A DNA stretch of 64,000 nt from Xylaria sp. FL1777 (GCA_022578965.1 MU400520.1:1-64000), one strand, 5' to 3'. Positions 23,114-35,277 are shown, counted from the stretch's first letter. Notes: a model not told the origin generated them from the letters alone. A program made the numbers and translations.

Positions 23114-26100
23114 TCCAGGACGCCATGGGCCACTACACAACTCAGAGTCAGCTAATGTTATTTGAAGGATCGCCTGTGAGAAACCCGTAACAGGGAGAGG
23201 CTCAAGGATATAACTTTGGCCTTTGTGTAGTGTATATCGCCGATATGAGAGAGAAATAATTATCAGAATGTCTTACGAAAGATCACGGCCATTAACGCCG
23301 ATTTGATTGCCTCGGTTGCTCATATTGTCTTGAGAACTAGGTAGTAAATGTGAGAGCGTTGCAATTCGACTTGAAATCGATAAGATTGGCCTTGGATTTG
23401 GTGGCTAGAAGAAAGCTTTATAGTGGGTGGGAAAGGATTTGAAGTTATCACAGAGTGAGGCGAGCTGCGAGTTTGAGAGCTGGTTCGTTTATTTGCATGT
23501 GTGCCGACAGAGGGCAAAAGAAGAGAGATCCCCAGAGTAAGGCCGAGAGGGGATAAATTCACGGGCTCACAACAACAGGGCTACAAGAATACCTCTACGC
23601 GTTATGCCTCTTGGTCAAAGCGGCCACAAAGTAGCAAACAGGCAAACAATGGCTGCAACCATTGTCTAGATCATTCTCTTCGATCTTGATGTGGCTAGTG
23701 ACAAGTGATTGCAAATGCTAGAAGATTATATTGTCTAGCGATAGCCAATTAAGCCTAGGGTAGTGCTCTGTTGACCCAGGACAGAAAGCCGACTAGAAAC
23801 TAGAGCTATAATCAGTTTTGAAAACAATGGGGAAGATAGATCAAGGCCTGATATAAAAATGAAGTTATCTCTATCATAATTATTCTTTCATATACAAAAT
23901 CCATCCCGCCATGATTGAGGCAAGCAGAAAAGCATGAAAAGCATATAACGGATATTTTTCTAAGGTCTTGTTCTAGACCGGACTATATAAACACACTAGC
24001 ACAATCTTTAAGGACGTTAACCGTGTATACTGTTATTAACTCCATGGTGAGCTCTGAGTAACTATATAGTTCCATAGTGTTAGCCAAAAGGGCCAGAAAG
24101 AAGAGAGGCACTCTAAAGTGAACACAAGGGACATCCAATAAGAGATATCTTAGATTCCCTTGTTTAGGTGATCCAAGTCTGCCAGGATATTTGTGTAAGA
24201 ACGGCTGCTCCTTTCACTATTTCACAATTAGAGGATGCCATAGAGGATCAAACATAAAGTATCCGTTAAATCAATCATGTCCAAGAGAGAGTACACGCTG
24301 CAATGTAGTACAATAAGTAACACGTGATAATACTCCATTCCTAGCCTCAAAGATGTATCTATGACAAGGCAACAAGTCAGCATAGCGTTGTGCTTAACTT
24401 AATATACTATTCCTAAATGAAATTATATGTTCTTGTGGACATCAATAGAGAGCTATGTCTCAAGGGGGTAAAAGATAACCCCTAGCATGAACATATCATA
24501 AGGAATAACTAAATAATAGTTTTGCCTTTTCTCAAGTTAGCTGGGGAAGGACTCAGCAATCAGTAGGGTTGAGCCCTTAGCTATATATTCTTACTTAACA
24601 GCGATCTACTCGTAACACATCTTCACTCTAGAGGCCAAATAGTTCGACACTGGACGAGGACTGATTTTGCTGCGCCAGGGACTTGATTTAGCACATTTCA
24701 TGTTCTCCAAAGTATTGCATTATCATCTAAAGACATAAAATGATACTGGAATAGGACCAATGTCTATGGTTGCATCACAAAGCATTGGCTTCTTCCATCT
24801 AACGACTATATCACTGAAATGACATGACACTTAGTTGAAAATAAATAGGTACATATTACATGTAGCGAAAGTAGCCCAGCAACGGTGTATAGCAGGGAAA
24901 TCAAGTTGTATCAACCCCAAGTTGGGATGAATAGCTCACTAAGCTGCTTAACTCGACTCAGAATGACTAAGACGATAACCCGCGCTGAAAAGCCGCTCTA
25001 GGATTATTACCACATAATAATCCACGACTCTCCTACAGGAAACTCACGATCTAACCAAACTGCATAGGTACTTAGGTACTAGAAAGATGATAACCGTGGT
25101 AGTACCCGTGGTCAATATAAGGTTAAGCACGTTCCCTTGCAGCTCCAATTGGCGGGGGGATTACCCGTACCCCGGTACTAGGTACCTAGATCACCTACTT
25201 AATTCCACTAGTAAGACTGGCCCGTGCTTGATGCCAAAAAAAAAAAACCCCCCTTTTCATCCGAAGAAAAAAAGGAAGTAACCTCACAAACCCAAGTACT
25301 CTAGCCCTCCATCTACTTGCATACATAAGTGTGGCACCAATCTTGCACGGGTAAGCAGAGGGGAAAAGATGCATGTAATATATATCATGTTTCATCGGTT
25401 GAGCGATACACTATAGAATTGCCGTCGGATATTAAATTGGGCTCTTTCGACTAAATCTCCATGTCATCTGGCTCTCATTCCATCCGAAGATCGATCGGCT
25501 CGCTCTAACGAGAGAGCTTCGATGCTGCCTCAAAGATTCTCTGGATGCACAGGCATGGGATTTCATGTTCATCTTGCCGCACATGTGTGTCTACGTTTCG
25601 AATGGTGCAAACATATCAATTTCTTTCCAAGACTTGCTATTTCGTTAGATGTGATTATATCAATAGGCGCGATGCAGGAGCGAAGTCAACATTGCAAAAT
25701 AATAGTTGTGGCTCGAGGACGAGGGGAGATGAAAGGGAAAATGACGGTTGTTATTACCACCGGTATTGCTCAGACTGCTATTTAGTCCACTGGCCCCTAA
25801 TTCGCCAGTACGAGAACTATCTAGGAAATCCAGCGCCCTTCCAAAAAAACTTTTATTTTTTTTTTCTCTTTTTTTTCCCCAAATGTTTTCATTTGACTAC
25901 TCCCCAAAGTACCTCCCCCCCTTGTCCGGCGCCTGCTGCAATTGACGACCAGATCATCAAGTGCCTAGCAGAGCATGCAATCCAGAGGCTCATTATGCTA
26001 CCATAAACATGATTGCCATAATGACCCTGCCTCGTGAAACGCCGAGCTCGTCCTTTAATATCAAACTTTGCGACTTCCTCGTGCTGGACAATAATATCCC

Positions 26101-26847
26101 ACTTAGAGAAGACATTGTCCTACTATCATGTTCGAGAGTTGTGATATTGAATAGATCGTGAAATGAATTCCGCCGTCTTAGTGTAGCCTTGCTGTAGTCA
26201 AGTGTATATTACAGATGCTTCTGTAAATCATACCAACCTGTGCTCCTGCTGTCGAATCGATGCAGTGCATTGACACCTCATGTGTCAGTTGGACTAAGAA
26301 CTGTTTTGTATCCTCGAAGCTCCACCACAAGTAGAACCTCGTGAAATCAGGGGGTATCGTGCTGTAACGCTCGTCCTAGATGCTTGGAAATGGGATCCGG
26401 CGTAGCACCCATCTAAGCTATTTTCATCAGGGAGATCAAGACGATTCTGAGAATGAGACATGCCTTGAGACTGACGTCGACATCAGACTTGCGTAAATCA
26501 TCTCATGCATTTTATTCCCTGGCCCGCTGTCTCCACTCCGACCAAGTATTGCCTGCGTCCTCATATATTAAACGCCAAACGCCGTTTGTCAACCGCCTTT
26601 CCGGGTTCGTTCAGACATCACGACTTTCGCCCCGTGACGTCAGATGCTTATGAACCTCCGTGAAGAAACCGGCAAATGGCTAGGAAAATTAGAAAACCAA
26701 TGGAGAAGTCGTGAAGGGTATGATACAAATCAAGACTGATCCAGACAGTGAATTATGTACAAGTCGAAAAAAGGTAGGGCCACAAAATAAATAGCCGAGA
26801 AAGACCTCGGCTGCGGCCACACGGTCTCGTCAAGAGAGATTAGCAAG
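23114..26847. other. Long intergenic region without a supportable gene
   Basis: About 3.7 kb with only short unrelated frames. There are several TAGGTACCTA-like words (25060-25190), A and T homopolymer runs near 25237 and 25860, and AT-rich patches. The right end is the 3' flank of the helicase gene. Confidence 0.5.
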
Positions 26848-28496
26848 CTAAACTTGCGGCGGTTGGGACTGGCCACGACCACCACCTCGACCCCCATAGT
26901 GCTGGAAGCCCCGCCCACGGCCACGGCCGCCACGATTGCCGCCACGGTTGTTTTGGTATTGTCGAGGTGGGACGGAGTCGTCGTACCGATTAAACTGACC
27001 TACGCGACCGGGCTGTTGCCGGAACTCGCCCTGTCCTCTTCCTTGCGCAGGCTGGGCATTATTCTGCTGAGCAGTCGGCATTGAGGATTCGCCCTGTTGG
27101 GCCTTAGTGGCCGGGGGTTGTTTCGTGGCATATGTGTTCACTGGTCGAGGGATGTTCTCCGGGTTATCGTAAACGTACAGGGCTTTGTCAATAGTGGGTG
27201 GAATGGGTTGAATCTCCGTCCCAAGGTCTTTCTCAATATTGTAGAGATTGTACCGGTCTTCCCAATTTATCAGGTTAATCGCCAAACCAAGGTGACCGTA
27301 CCGACCCGATCGACCAATGCGATGTAGATATGTTTCAGCATTTTTGGGGAAGTCAAAATTGATGACAACGTTGACAGCTTGAATATCAATACCACGTGTC
27401 AATAGATCAGAGCAGACCAAGTTGCGACAAACGCCATTCCGGAAGTCGTGGAAAACCCGGTTCCGGGCATGCTGTGCCATCTTAGCATGGCTGTAGAAAC
27501 ACGAATAGCCCAGCTCCGTGATTTTCTTCGCGAGCAACTCGACACGGTTCGTAGAATTGCAGAAAATGATGGACTGGTTAATCTGAAGCTTCGAGAAGAG
27601 TGTGTTTAAGCAGTGGACCTTGGACTTCTCCTCTACAAAGGCGTAGTACTGAGTGATACCGCGGAGGGTCAATTCGTCCATGAGGTTGATCTCGTACGGT
27701 TTCGACATATTCTTATCTGAGAAGTCCTTGACAGATAAGGGGAAGGTGGCGGAGAACAACATGACCTGACGATCTTTGGGGTGAAACTGCAACAGCTGTT
27801 CAATGACGGGGGTGAACTCAATCGACAAGAGCTTATCCGCCTCGTCCATGATAAACATAGGGCATTCACTTAAATCAGCAACCCCCTTACCGGCCAAATC
27901 GAGGATACGTCCGGGAGTGCCCACTACTATGTGGACGGCATCCTGCAGGCGGACGATGTCATCGCGAAGTGTAGTACCACCAGTAGTAACCATGACGTTG
28001 ACACCGAGGTGTTTTCCGAGGGTCTTGCACACCTGTGATGTCTGCATCGCCAATTCTCGAGTAGGGACCAGTATTAGGCATTGGATCTTGTTGACTTTGG
28101 GGTTGATACGTTCAAGTGTCGGTACAACGAAAGCAGCCGTCTTGCCAGTACCATTTTTTGCTCGCGCTAATATATCTCTTCCTGTTAGGGCTACTGGGAT
28201 AGCCTCTTCTTGAATAGGTGAAGGCTTTTCGTAACCAGCCTCGAAAATTCCCATTAGCAGGTCTCGCCTAAGGGAAAAGTCTTCCCATTCTAGACCCTTG
28301 GTGTTTGTAACGTCCTGTTGATCACTAGTTAACCATTGGCACTTAAGAGCGCAGCAATCCAAAATCCGTTAACACGAACCTCGGTTTGCTGCCTACCATC
28401 ACGAGTAGGAATATTCAAGTTCTTTTTCCAATCACTGCTGTCGGCGGCATCGTTGAGTGTTGAAGCTTGTAGCTTCGCAGTTATGGAGTCAGTCAT
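26848..28496 (-). CDS. dhh1: DEAD-box RNA helicase DHH1/DDX6, mRNA decapping activator
   Basis: Minus-strand exons 28496-28380 and 28314-26848 join in phase 0 over a 65-nt intron, giving 527 aa. The splice restores the conserved N-terminus ([12 protein letters not shown] then [13 protein letters not shown]). All DEAD-box motifs are present: Q motif GYEKPSPIQ, motif I AKNGTGKT (91-98), PTRELA, TPGR, DEAD (196-199), SAT (227-229), TRGID and HRIGRSGR (370-377). The C-terminal 110 residues are rich in Gln, Asn and RGG, typical of DHH1 in filamentous fungi and linked to P-body condensation. DHH1 represses translation and promotes decapping in the cytoplasm together with Dcp2, Pat1 and Edc3. Length and motif order match the family well. 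Confidence 0.97.
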
Positions 28497-30156
28497 TGTT
28501 GTGGCGGAGAGCGTTGATACTCTGCTGTGTTGTTATTAATGCTGGAGGATCAATTGAGTCGACAAAATGTTGGCGGGGGTTGACCCGACTTGCTCAGCAG
28601 AGAAACTAGAGGGTAGAGTGTAATCACTGTAGAGGCGGGGGCTGTCAGGTTGCACACGGTATTGCTTCCGTTATGTTTTCTCGTGGGAAAGGGCGCGCTT
28701 CAATGTATGTGCGAGATGTACGACACCAGCTGAGTTTGGCAAATGGCAGGATCGGTATGGAATTCAAGACGGACGGGGTGTTACGAGCTTCGCTAGTCTA
28801 TCGTTTTGAGTTAGGACTGAGAAGTCAAGAGATAAACGGTTTCAATAGGAAGCCCTAATGTAGAGCACGTATAGATATGGACAGGGCTTGATTTCGGTGG
28901 TTGACCAAGGCCATATGGGATAAAGGCGAGACAAGGGTGCTGACGAGGAGGAGAACAATGGCTTGTTTGGTAAAGGGGAGGGGTCGGGTCGAAATGCGTC
29001 GTCAAATGGGGACAAGACATCACAAATATAGGCTTGGCAGGTCACGGGAGAGAGAAATACATACCCAGTACCGGCGTGATGTGGATGCACGATATGGGAG
29101 GCCGAGAGCACTTGTTGCTCACTTGACATAGATCAGAGGGGGTGTTTGGGATGTGGTCGATTTGAGCTCTGGTTGACGATTTGTGGCAGAGAAGACAACG
29201 ACTGCTAGGTCGAGGCTAGAGTCGAGGCTAGGGTTGAAGCTCGAATTCCTAAGACGCGAATGAGTTCAGGCGGATGCGTGGTGGTTTTGAGAACTGTAAA
29301 GGTCCTTAGAGCTGATTCATTAGATCTTGCGACTCGAGAGGTGTTCGGCTTGTGGGCGTGAACGTGAATGAGGATGCGTCAGTGAGGCGGCGAGGGAGGA
29401 GGGAGGAGAGAGAGGGATGAATGCAGAGGCGTTTTGGGCAACGGCCAAGACCGTAGGAATGCAGTGCCTGAAAAAGATGCTAGATGCAGGTGACAAAGAT
29501 GGTGAAGATGGTGTTTATGGTGTGCTCGCTATCTGATCTTTTCGGATTGGAGCTCTTTTGACAAGACTTGTTAACTCAATTGATTGCTTTGCGTATGGAA
29601 GCGCCAATTGAATTCCATCTAGCCCCGGCAGAACCCCAGCCCTACCTCCCTAAGCCACAAATATGCATGAAGTCGTGAATGGTTGTGGGTATAGTATACT
29701 TGCTCCCAAATGGAAATTGGCCTAACAGCCCAGTACCAGTGTACTCTTGTGTATCCCAAGTTCTGGAATACCTAGTGGGTGGGGTTGTGGCTGAGGTCGC
29801 CTATGATGGGATCATGGAAGTTTAATACAAACTGTATCCCTGGGGCAAGTGTACCTATGTACGCATACTATGTAGGTACCTACGCTGAATTACTTAAGCT
29901 ACCTGGTATCTAGAAACCAATTCCTTTCTCATACTCCACTACAGGTAAGTACCGGTATTCCGCCGCAATTCTTACTGCGTATCTAGGTACCAGTTATAGA
30001 CCCACCCGTCCGAGTATTACGTACTATGTACCTGGGTAAGTATATACATACCTACAGGCTCACTATCCATTGATTGCATTGATTGATTCATCATCTACCT
30101 TCGGCCATTGTCTTGTCTCTTCCCATCATTTATAGCACAGACAAGCAACCATTAAG
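28497..30156. other. Divergent promoter region of dhh1 and the J-protein gene
   Basis: 1.66 kb with no supported gene. The part next to dhh1 probably is a long leader. A direct repeat of GTCGAGGCTAG occurs near 29210-29235. The stretch 29830-30060 is crowded with GTACCT/AGGTAC words. Confidence 0.5.
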
Positions 30157-30174
30157 ATGGTTCTCGGAGAGTGA
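30157..30174 (+). promoter_or_regulatory. Five-codon upstream ORF directly before the J-protein start
   Basis: ATG GTT CTC GGA GAG TGA, in AAG-ATG context, ends two bases before the main ATG at 30177. A scanning ribosome would meet this uORF first, so it may lower translation or require reinitiation. A use as a tiny first exon was considered (GA|GTGAAT donor), but I found no downstream acceptor in the right phase. Confidence 0.4.
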
Positions 30175-30176
30175 AT

Positions 30177-31133
30177 ATGCTCCCCAAAGAGTCTATCCGC
30201 ATTCTCTCCTCGCATTCTAATCTTCACGTGCATGCCGTCTACTCGCCAGTCTCCTGTGTAACATCATCATCGTCATCATTGTCATCGTTATCGTCACCAT
30301 GTTCAGGTAATACTCAACGGCCACGAGCACATTATGGACAATATACCGGTTTGCCCAGGCAGGACGCCAAATATGCGGTGGGTTTAGAGTGGAACCATTT
30401 ATCTGCTCGTTCCTATGCTTCCGCCTCCGGGCCTCCCCATAACCGCCCGTCTGGCATTCCCACAGGTTATACCTGGCCGGCTTCACTCCACCCGACGCCC
30501 TATGAGATTCTCGCCCAGCCTAAAGATGCGCGGTACAATAAGGCACTCTTCTACCAGCTAGTCAAGGTTTACCATCCAGATAGGAATCACACGGCTGCCG
30601 ATTCGTCAATTCCGCACTCTGTGCGACTGGAGCGCTATCGGCTAGTGGTGGCCGCGAACGAGATACTGAGCGACGACGCCAAGCGAAGGGCATACGACCT
30701 GTACGGCGCCGGCTGGCACGGCAATCGCACGATGCAGAGCTTGTATCGCGAAGCCGACCGGTCGTGGCGGAACGAGCCGGGCAATGCGAGTAGGAACGCG
30801 ACCTGGGAAGACTGGGAGAGATGGCGTCACGAGAGGAGCGGGGGGAAGCGGGCACAGACCCCCGTATTCATGTCTAATGAGCTCTTTGTTATCGTGCTAT
30901 GCTCCTTCGTGGTCGCTGGGAGCTTTGCTCAGGCCCGACGAGCTAATACTCATTCGCTGAAGATTGTCGAGCTGCGCGACCAGAATCAAGCCGCTATCAG
31001 CGACGGCATGAGACGGCAAAGGGATGAGCAAGCACCCCTGAATCGACACGAGAGGGTAGAGATGTTTTTGCGACAGCGAGAGAGCTGGAATCTAGCGTCG
31101 TCTGTGGATAGAAGCTCCGAATCACCTCCCTGA
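30177..31133 (+). CDS. Mitochondrial-type membrane J-domain (DnaJ) protein, JID1-like
   Basis: The ATG at 30177 gives 318 aa without introns. The N-terminal 85 residues are Ser- and Arg-rich with few acids and end in SARSYASAS, consistent with a mitochondrial presequence. The J domain runs from about 110 to 185: PYEIL, then HPD at 133-135 (the Hsp70-stimulating motif), then helices ending in KRRAYDLYG. A single hydrophobic span at about 232-252 follows, then a polar charged tail. J domain plus one membrane span and a presequence match yeast JID1-type co-chaperones, expected to work with mitochondrial Hsp70. Substrate unknown. The presequence call is from composition only. Confidence 0.85.
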   Translation: MLPKESIRILSSHSNLHVHAVYSPVSCVTSSSSSLSSLSSPCSGNTQRPRAHYGQYTGLPRQDAKYAVGLEWNHLSARSYASASGPPHNRPSGIPTGYTWPASLHPTPYEILAQPKDARYNKALFYQLVKVYHPDRNHTAADSSIPHSVRLERYRLVVAANEILSDDAKRRAYDLYGAGWHGNRTMQSLYREADRSWRNEPGNASRNATWEDWERWRHERSGGKRAQTPVFMSNELFVIVLCSFVVAGSFAQARRANTHSLKIVELRDQNQAAISDGMRRQRDEQAPLNRHERVEMFLRQRESWNLASSVDRSSESPP

Positions 31134-32108
31134 GGCAAGTAGAATATGGAAGGCATTTGTCTTCAGTGCCAGACCTGCCTTCTTGTCTTCTCTTGACCGG
31201 TCATGAATTAAATTGTGCGAACCACGGTATCCCGCGCGCCTCTTTGACTGGGTGAATACAAACAAATACGAGCACATGAGCAGGCCACGGACTATGCAGA
31301 CGAAAGGATAAGTCACTCTTACTTATTATTGCCCAGGGATCCGTGTCTCCCTACTTATCCGTCGCGGCCAAACCACCTCTTTCATATGCCCTGCCTCCGA
31401 GCTCGCATTGCGGATGGGCATGATCTGTTTCAGCCGCCTTGTGGGTGCTGGTAAGGCAACCACAATGATTGCACCAGGGTTCCAAGGTTTGTTTATGTGT
31501 TGCACGGCATAAAAACGCTCACTGTACGGTGTACAGGGCTCAGGGGCTGGGCAGCGCTTCTGGCAGCGCCGTGGTTACACCGTCACTAGCACGTAGACGC
31601 CGCTGGCCAGGTCAATCATGCGAGTTCTCATTCGTCGCGCGAGGTCTAGACCGAGCCTATGCAGCCATTCTTTGTACAGCGCCGAGTCCGCTACCGACTC
31701 GCCTACCACACTATACATACCATACCTCCCTTACACATTTATAAGCTTCTCAAGTCCAGGTAGGAGACGTGCTGAGGCCCGTACGGTGCGGTTTGTCCCT
31801 CCGGCGTTTAGAGTTCTGTCTTGTCTTATACATGATGCACCTAAACTCAAATACGCGCGTTCGGGACACCGCTACCGTCGATCAATCGGCCGACGCCATC
31901 AGGGATTGATTTGCCGGGCCCCCAAGCCGGAGCGACATGGTATCCAAGTACCTAGTAGTGTAGGGACCTGCCTAGAATACCTGGGTACCTCCCCCAGAGA
32001 CAGCTGCATCTCCAATCTCAGCAGTCGACAACCACCCTCAACTGACCAAGTCTCCTCCATATTTAACCACAGCGCTTCTGTAGCGTCAAAGACAGCGTAG
32101 CGCCGATC
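31134..32108. other. Intergenic region upstream of the thioesterase gene
   Basis: Frames of up to 160 codons (31618-32100) show no recognisable motif and read like promoter DNA. GTACCT words cluster at 31945-31990. Confidence 0.45.
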
Positions 32109-32852
32109 ATGGTCTCTTCCGTCTCTCTCCCGGCCCATAACCAACACACACACACCGTCATCTTCCTCCACGGCCGTAGCTCCAGTGCTCGAGAGCTCAG
32201 CCAGCAGCTATGGGAGACTCATGACTGCCGAGGCGAATCCGTGCAGCACATTTTCCCCTCTGTCAAATGGGTATTCCCCCAGGCCGACGAAGTTTACGTC
32301 GAGCGTTTCCAACAATACCTACGTGAGTGGTCTGACCTGTGGGATATTCGGGATCCAGACGAGCGTCGTGAGCTCCAGATCCCCGGGTTGAGGGACACCA
32401 TACCTCAACTGGTCCGTTTGATCTGGAATGAAGCCTCCATCGTTGGACTGCGGAACATCATTCTAGCCGGGATATCACAAGGATGTGCCACCGCCATCCA
32501 GACTCTCCTGAACTTGCAGGGGGGCAGTGGCCGACTGTGTGCATTCGTCGGGTTGTCGGGCTGGATGACCCTGGGCGGGAGCTCCGTGCAGGAATCTCGC
32601 GAGCTGCTCGGGCTCGAACGATCTAAGCCAGACGACGAGCTGTACCGCAACACCCCGGTGCTCATCAGCCACTGCGCCGACGACTCCGTCGTCTCCATCG
32701 AGCAGGGCCGGCGACTGAGGGACACGCTGACGGCGTACGGCATGACGGTGACGTGGAAGGAATATCCGAGCGGCGGGCACTGGATCAACAGCCCGCAAGG
32801 CGTCGAGGACATCGTTGCTTTTTTAAGAAGTCAGGGTCTGGGAGGTCCATGA
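32109..32852 (+). CDS. Acyl-protein thioesterase / carboxylesterase-like alpha/beta hydrolase
   Basis: An intronless 247-aa frame from the ATG at 32109. The fold and catalytic residues of the phospholipase/carboxylesterase family are visible: an oxyanion-side motif FLHGRSS (19-25), nucleophile elbow GISQG with Ser123, an Asp in CADDS (191 or 192) and His224 in SGGHW. The family includes APT1, which removes palmitate from cytosolic proteins; some fungal members act on other esters. There is no signal peptide, so a cytosolic enzyme is likely. Length is near the usual 220-250. The exact substrate cannot be read from sequence, and this copy is divergent (GISQG rather than GFSQG). Confidence 0.88.
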   Translation: MVSSVSLPAHNQHTHTVIFLHGRSSSARELSQQLWETHDCRGESVQHIFPSVKWVFPQADEVYVERFQQYLREWSDLWDIRDPDERRELQIPGLRDTIPQLVRLIWNEASIVGLRNIILAGISQGCATAIQTLLNLQGGSGRLCAFVGLSGWMTLGGSSVQESRELLGLERSKPDDELYRNTPVLISHCADDSVVSIEQGRRLRDTLTAYGMTVTWKEYPSGGHWINSPQGVEDIVAFLRSQGLGGP

Positions 32853-33405
32853 AAATACAAGAAGAGTACTACAGGCGGGACGGCATCCCACGCCTACGTT
32901 ACACGGGTTTTTAGTTGGCGTTTGCGTGTTTTTAGGTAGGGTATCAGGCCATCAAAAAGCACGATACGGGCCTGGCGTTTTGCGGTCTCTTGATGGTTTA
33001 TGGAATATGTCAACGACGGGGATATCTGGGAACAAGGCAGGCGGGCGGCACACTTTGATTCTTCACTCAATGTCAGACCTGGATCGCCGGCCACGGCTCG
33101 GCGTTGGGGTCTCCATCTGGAAACGGGAGGCTTCAGTCTTATGGTTTTGCAGGTTGTTTATTTTTATCTATTTAGTCGCTTCTATCATAGCGTGTCTCTA
33201 ACTCCACTCCGCAGGTAGCCCGGGGTAGATGAACCGCGACTACGGAACTATTGCAATCGGAAGATTTCTACTCTCTTTTTGTCCCGGATTCCGTATCATG
33301 GGTATTTCCGTGAGTGAATGATGTTGTTTTATATAGGTACACTTACATCCAATCCAGTATACACGTCATTCGTACAGATCTACAACGGCGGCAACGGAAC
33401 TCGTC
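32853..33405. other. Intergenic spacer between convergent genes
   Basis: Contains the 3' ends of the thioesterase and GatB genes. No gene seen. Confidence 0.5.
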
Positions 33406-35277
33406 TCATTTCTCGGCTTTCAAAGCAGGAATGTAAACGCTCTCGATCCTCTCCCTCATGACGCCTTCGGCGTTCTTCGGATCAATACGTTCCTCTTGTC
33501 CCAGCCTAATCATGCGTCCAACCAGAAACATAAGCTTCCCCTGCGGGAAGACTTTAGCGTCGACAAACTGGCGCAAGACCTCGTCTTGCCCGCGGACCGC
33601 GCTGTCGGCGAGTGTGACGTATTCGTCGGCCGACAGTTCCTTAAACCACAAGCCCTCTCCCGCAATCGCGTCCGAGACGCTGCGATATTCCCCCGGCACG
33701 CGACCGCGGAAGATGGCCCAGAGCAGTTCCTTGGCGACTTTGGCTGTGATCTCGCGGTGGTAGAGGTGGTGTAAGAGATCGGCGAGATGAAGTGCCGGCA
33801 CGCGGACGCATTCCCCGTCGGGCGAAAACCCCATGTCCTCCCCGGCCTCGTCGCTGCGCTCGGCCGTGAGACGGCCGAGCTCGTGAAGGATCCAGTTTGC
33901 CGCGAGCTGGAAGCAGGCCTTGTGCTCTTGGAGTGCGTTGGGGTTGAGCTTGGACTGCAGTGCGGCGACGACGGTCCAGAAATACTCCACGCGCATGCCC
34001 CCGTCTAGCGAAACGAGGGCCATGGCGTCCTTGGGCGAGAGCCCGAAGTCGTGGATCAGCGAGTCGACAATACCATCGGGTAGCTCGCCCATCGTATTCC
34101 GGAGATGCGCCACGAGGTCCGGCCCGATGAGAAGGGGCGCGACATCCGGGTCCGGCATGTACCGGTAATCGACTTCGCCTTCCTTGCCACGCAGGCGGCG
34201 GGTCTCCGTCGATCCGATAGACCACCCGCGCGTCTCACCCGCGATCGTGCCGCGGGCTTCTAGGACGGCGATTTGCCTGTCGCGCTCGGCGATGATGGCG
34301 TCTTCCACGGCCTTGAAGCTGCTCAGGTTCTTGATCTCGGTGCGCTGGCCGAGTGGTGCATTTGGATCGTCAGTTCGCCTAACGGATACATTGACGTCCG
34401 CTCGCAACCCGCCTGCCTCCATACCTGATACGCACGCGTCGACAGCGTTGAGCAGGATCTGGACTTTGCGCACGAAGGCAGCTGCGGTTGCGGGGTGGTG
34501 GATCTCTGGGTGGGTGATGATCTCGATCAGGGGCATGCCGACACGGTTGAAATCGATCCAGTGCACATCGCCGGCTTGCGCAAGTGTCTTGGCCGTGTCC
34601 TGCTCCATCTGGACCTGCTTGATGCCGATAGAGACACCCTCGCCGTCCTCGGCTGCAATGCTGTCGCGGGAGTGCAGGTGTATGCGGCCGTCCCGAGCGA
34701 AGGGCTCGTAGTACTGCGTGATCTGGTACCCGGACGGCTGGTCCCAGTGGAAGTAGTGCTTGCGGTCGAAGCGGCTGACAGGCTGGATCTCGCAGTTCAG
34801 GGCCAGAGCGGCGCGCAGAGCAGGGACTAGCGTCTCCTTCTGGAATATCGGTTGGCTACCGGGAGTGGCGAGATCGAAGTAGGCGACATGGGTGTTGGGA
34901 TCGTCGTTGAAGGATGTCGTGGCGGCCGAGAAGAGCTTCTTCGCCGTGTTCAGCTGCGCGTGGATCTCGATCCCGACGGTCAACTCCCAGCCGCCGACGA
35001 CTTGGTTGTTCACATTCTTCTTCTTCTTTTTGCTCGATGCCTTCTGTTTCTTAGCCTCGTCCTTGAGCTGCTTGCGCAGGGGGACGTGGATTGGAGCTGG
35101 CGCATCTGAGGGAGACTTGCTGGTTTGGGTGTGCAAATATCGGGTGAGTGGCGCGCGTGAGACTGAGACGGCAATTGGAGGGCCTTGAATGCGAGATCGA
35201 GTTCGCAAGCAGCCCCTACTTATAAGTTGGCCGTGGAGCAAGTACCTGCTCAGTATCGCGGGCCGAAAGTGTGGCAT
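33406..35277 (-). CDS. PET112: Glutamyl-tRNA(Gln) amidotransferase subunit B, mitochondrial (PET112)
   Basis: A single-exon 623-aa frame from the ATG at 35277. Residues 1-55 are basic and Ser/Arg-rich without a hydrophobic core, fitting a mitochondrial presequence, followed by a Lys-rich linker. The GatB catalytic cradle begins at about 96 with WELTVGIEIHAQLNT and continues with KHYFHWDQPSGYQITQYY, DFNRVGMPLIEI and GGLRADVNVS, all hallmark motifs. The C-terminal part (about 470-620) is the helical tail domain that contacts tRNA. With GatA and GatF it converts Glu-tRNA(Gln) to Gln-tRNA(Gln) in mitochondria. Length is somewhat above yeast Pet112 because of the presequence and linker. The gene is GC-rich and intact. 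Confidence 0.96.
   Translation of the reverse strand: MPHFRPAILSRYLLHGQLISRGCLRTRSRIQGPPIAVSVSRAPLTRYLHTQTSKSPSDAPAPIHVPLRKQLKDEAKKQKASSKKKKKNVNNQVVGGWELTVGIEIHAQLNTAKKLFSAATTSFNDDPNTHVAYFDLATPGSQPIFQKETLVPALRAALALNCEIQPVSRFDRKHYFHWDQPSGYQITQYYEPFARDGRIHLHSRDSIAAEDGEGVSIGIKQVQMEQDTAKTLAQAGDVHWIDFNRVGMPLIEIITHPEIHHPATAAAFVRKVQILLNAVDACVSGMEAGGLRADVNVSVRRTDDPNAPLGQRTEIKNLSSFKAVEDAIIAERDRQIAVLEARGTIAGETRGWSIGSTETRRLRGKEGEVDYRYMPDPDVAPLLIGPDLVAHLRNTMGELPDGIVDSLIHDFGLSPKDAMALVSLDGGMRVEYFWTVVAALQSKLNPNALQEHKACFQLAANWILHELGRLTAERSDEAGEDMGFSPDGECVRVPALHLADLLHHLYHREITAKVAKELLWAIFRGRVPGEYRSVSDAIAGEGLWFKELSADEYVTLADSAVRGQDEVLRQFVDAKVFPQGKLMFLVGRMIRLGQEERIDPKNAEGVMRERIESVYIPALKAEK

Noticed and set aside
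25545..26006. Cys-containing 153-codon plus frame
   Set aside because: Cysteines are irregular, no second exon or family pattern was found, and it runs through T-rich simple sequence.
31618..32100. 160-codon frame upstream of the thioesterase
   Set aside because: No domain, unusual composition, and it overlaps the expected promoter and leader.
33641..34225. 194-codon and other long frames over the GatB gene
   Set aside because: GC-rich codon use of PET112 opens other frames; only the GatB frame has family motifs.
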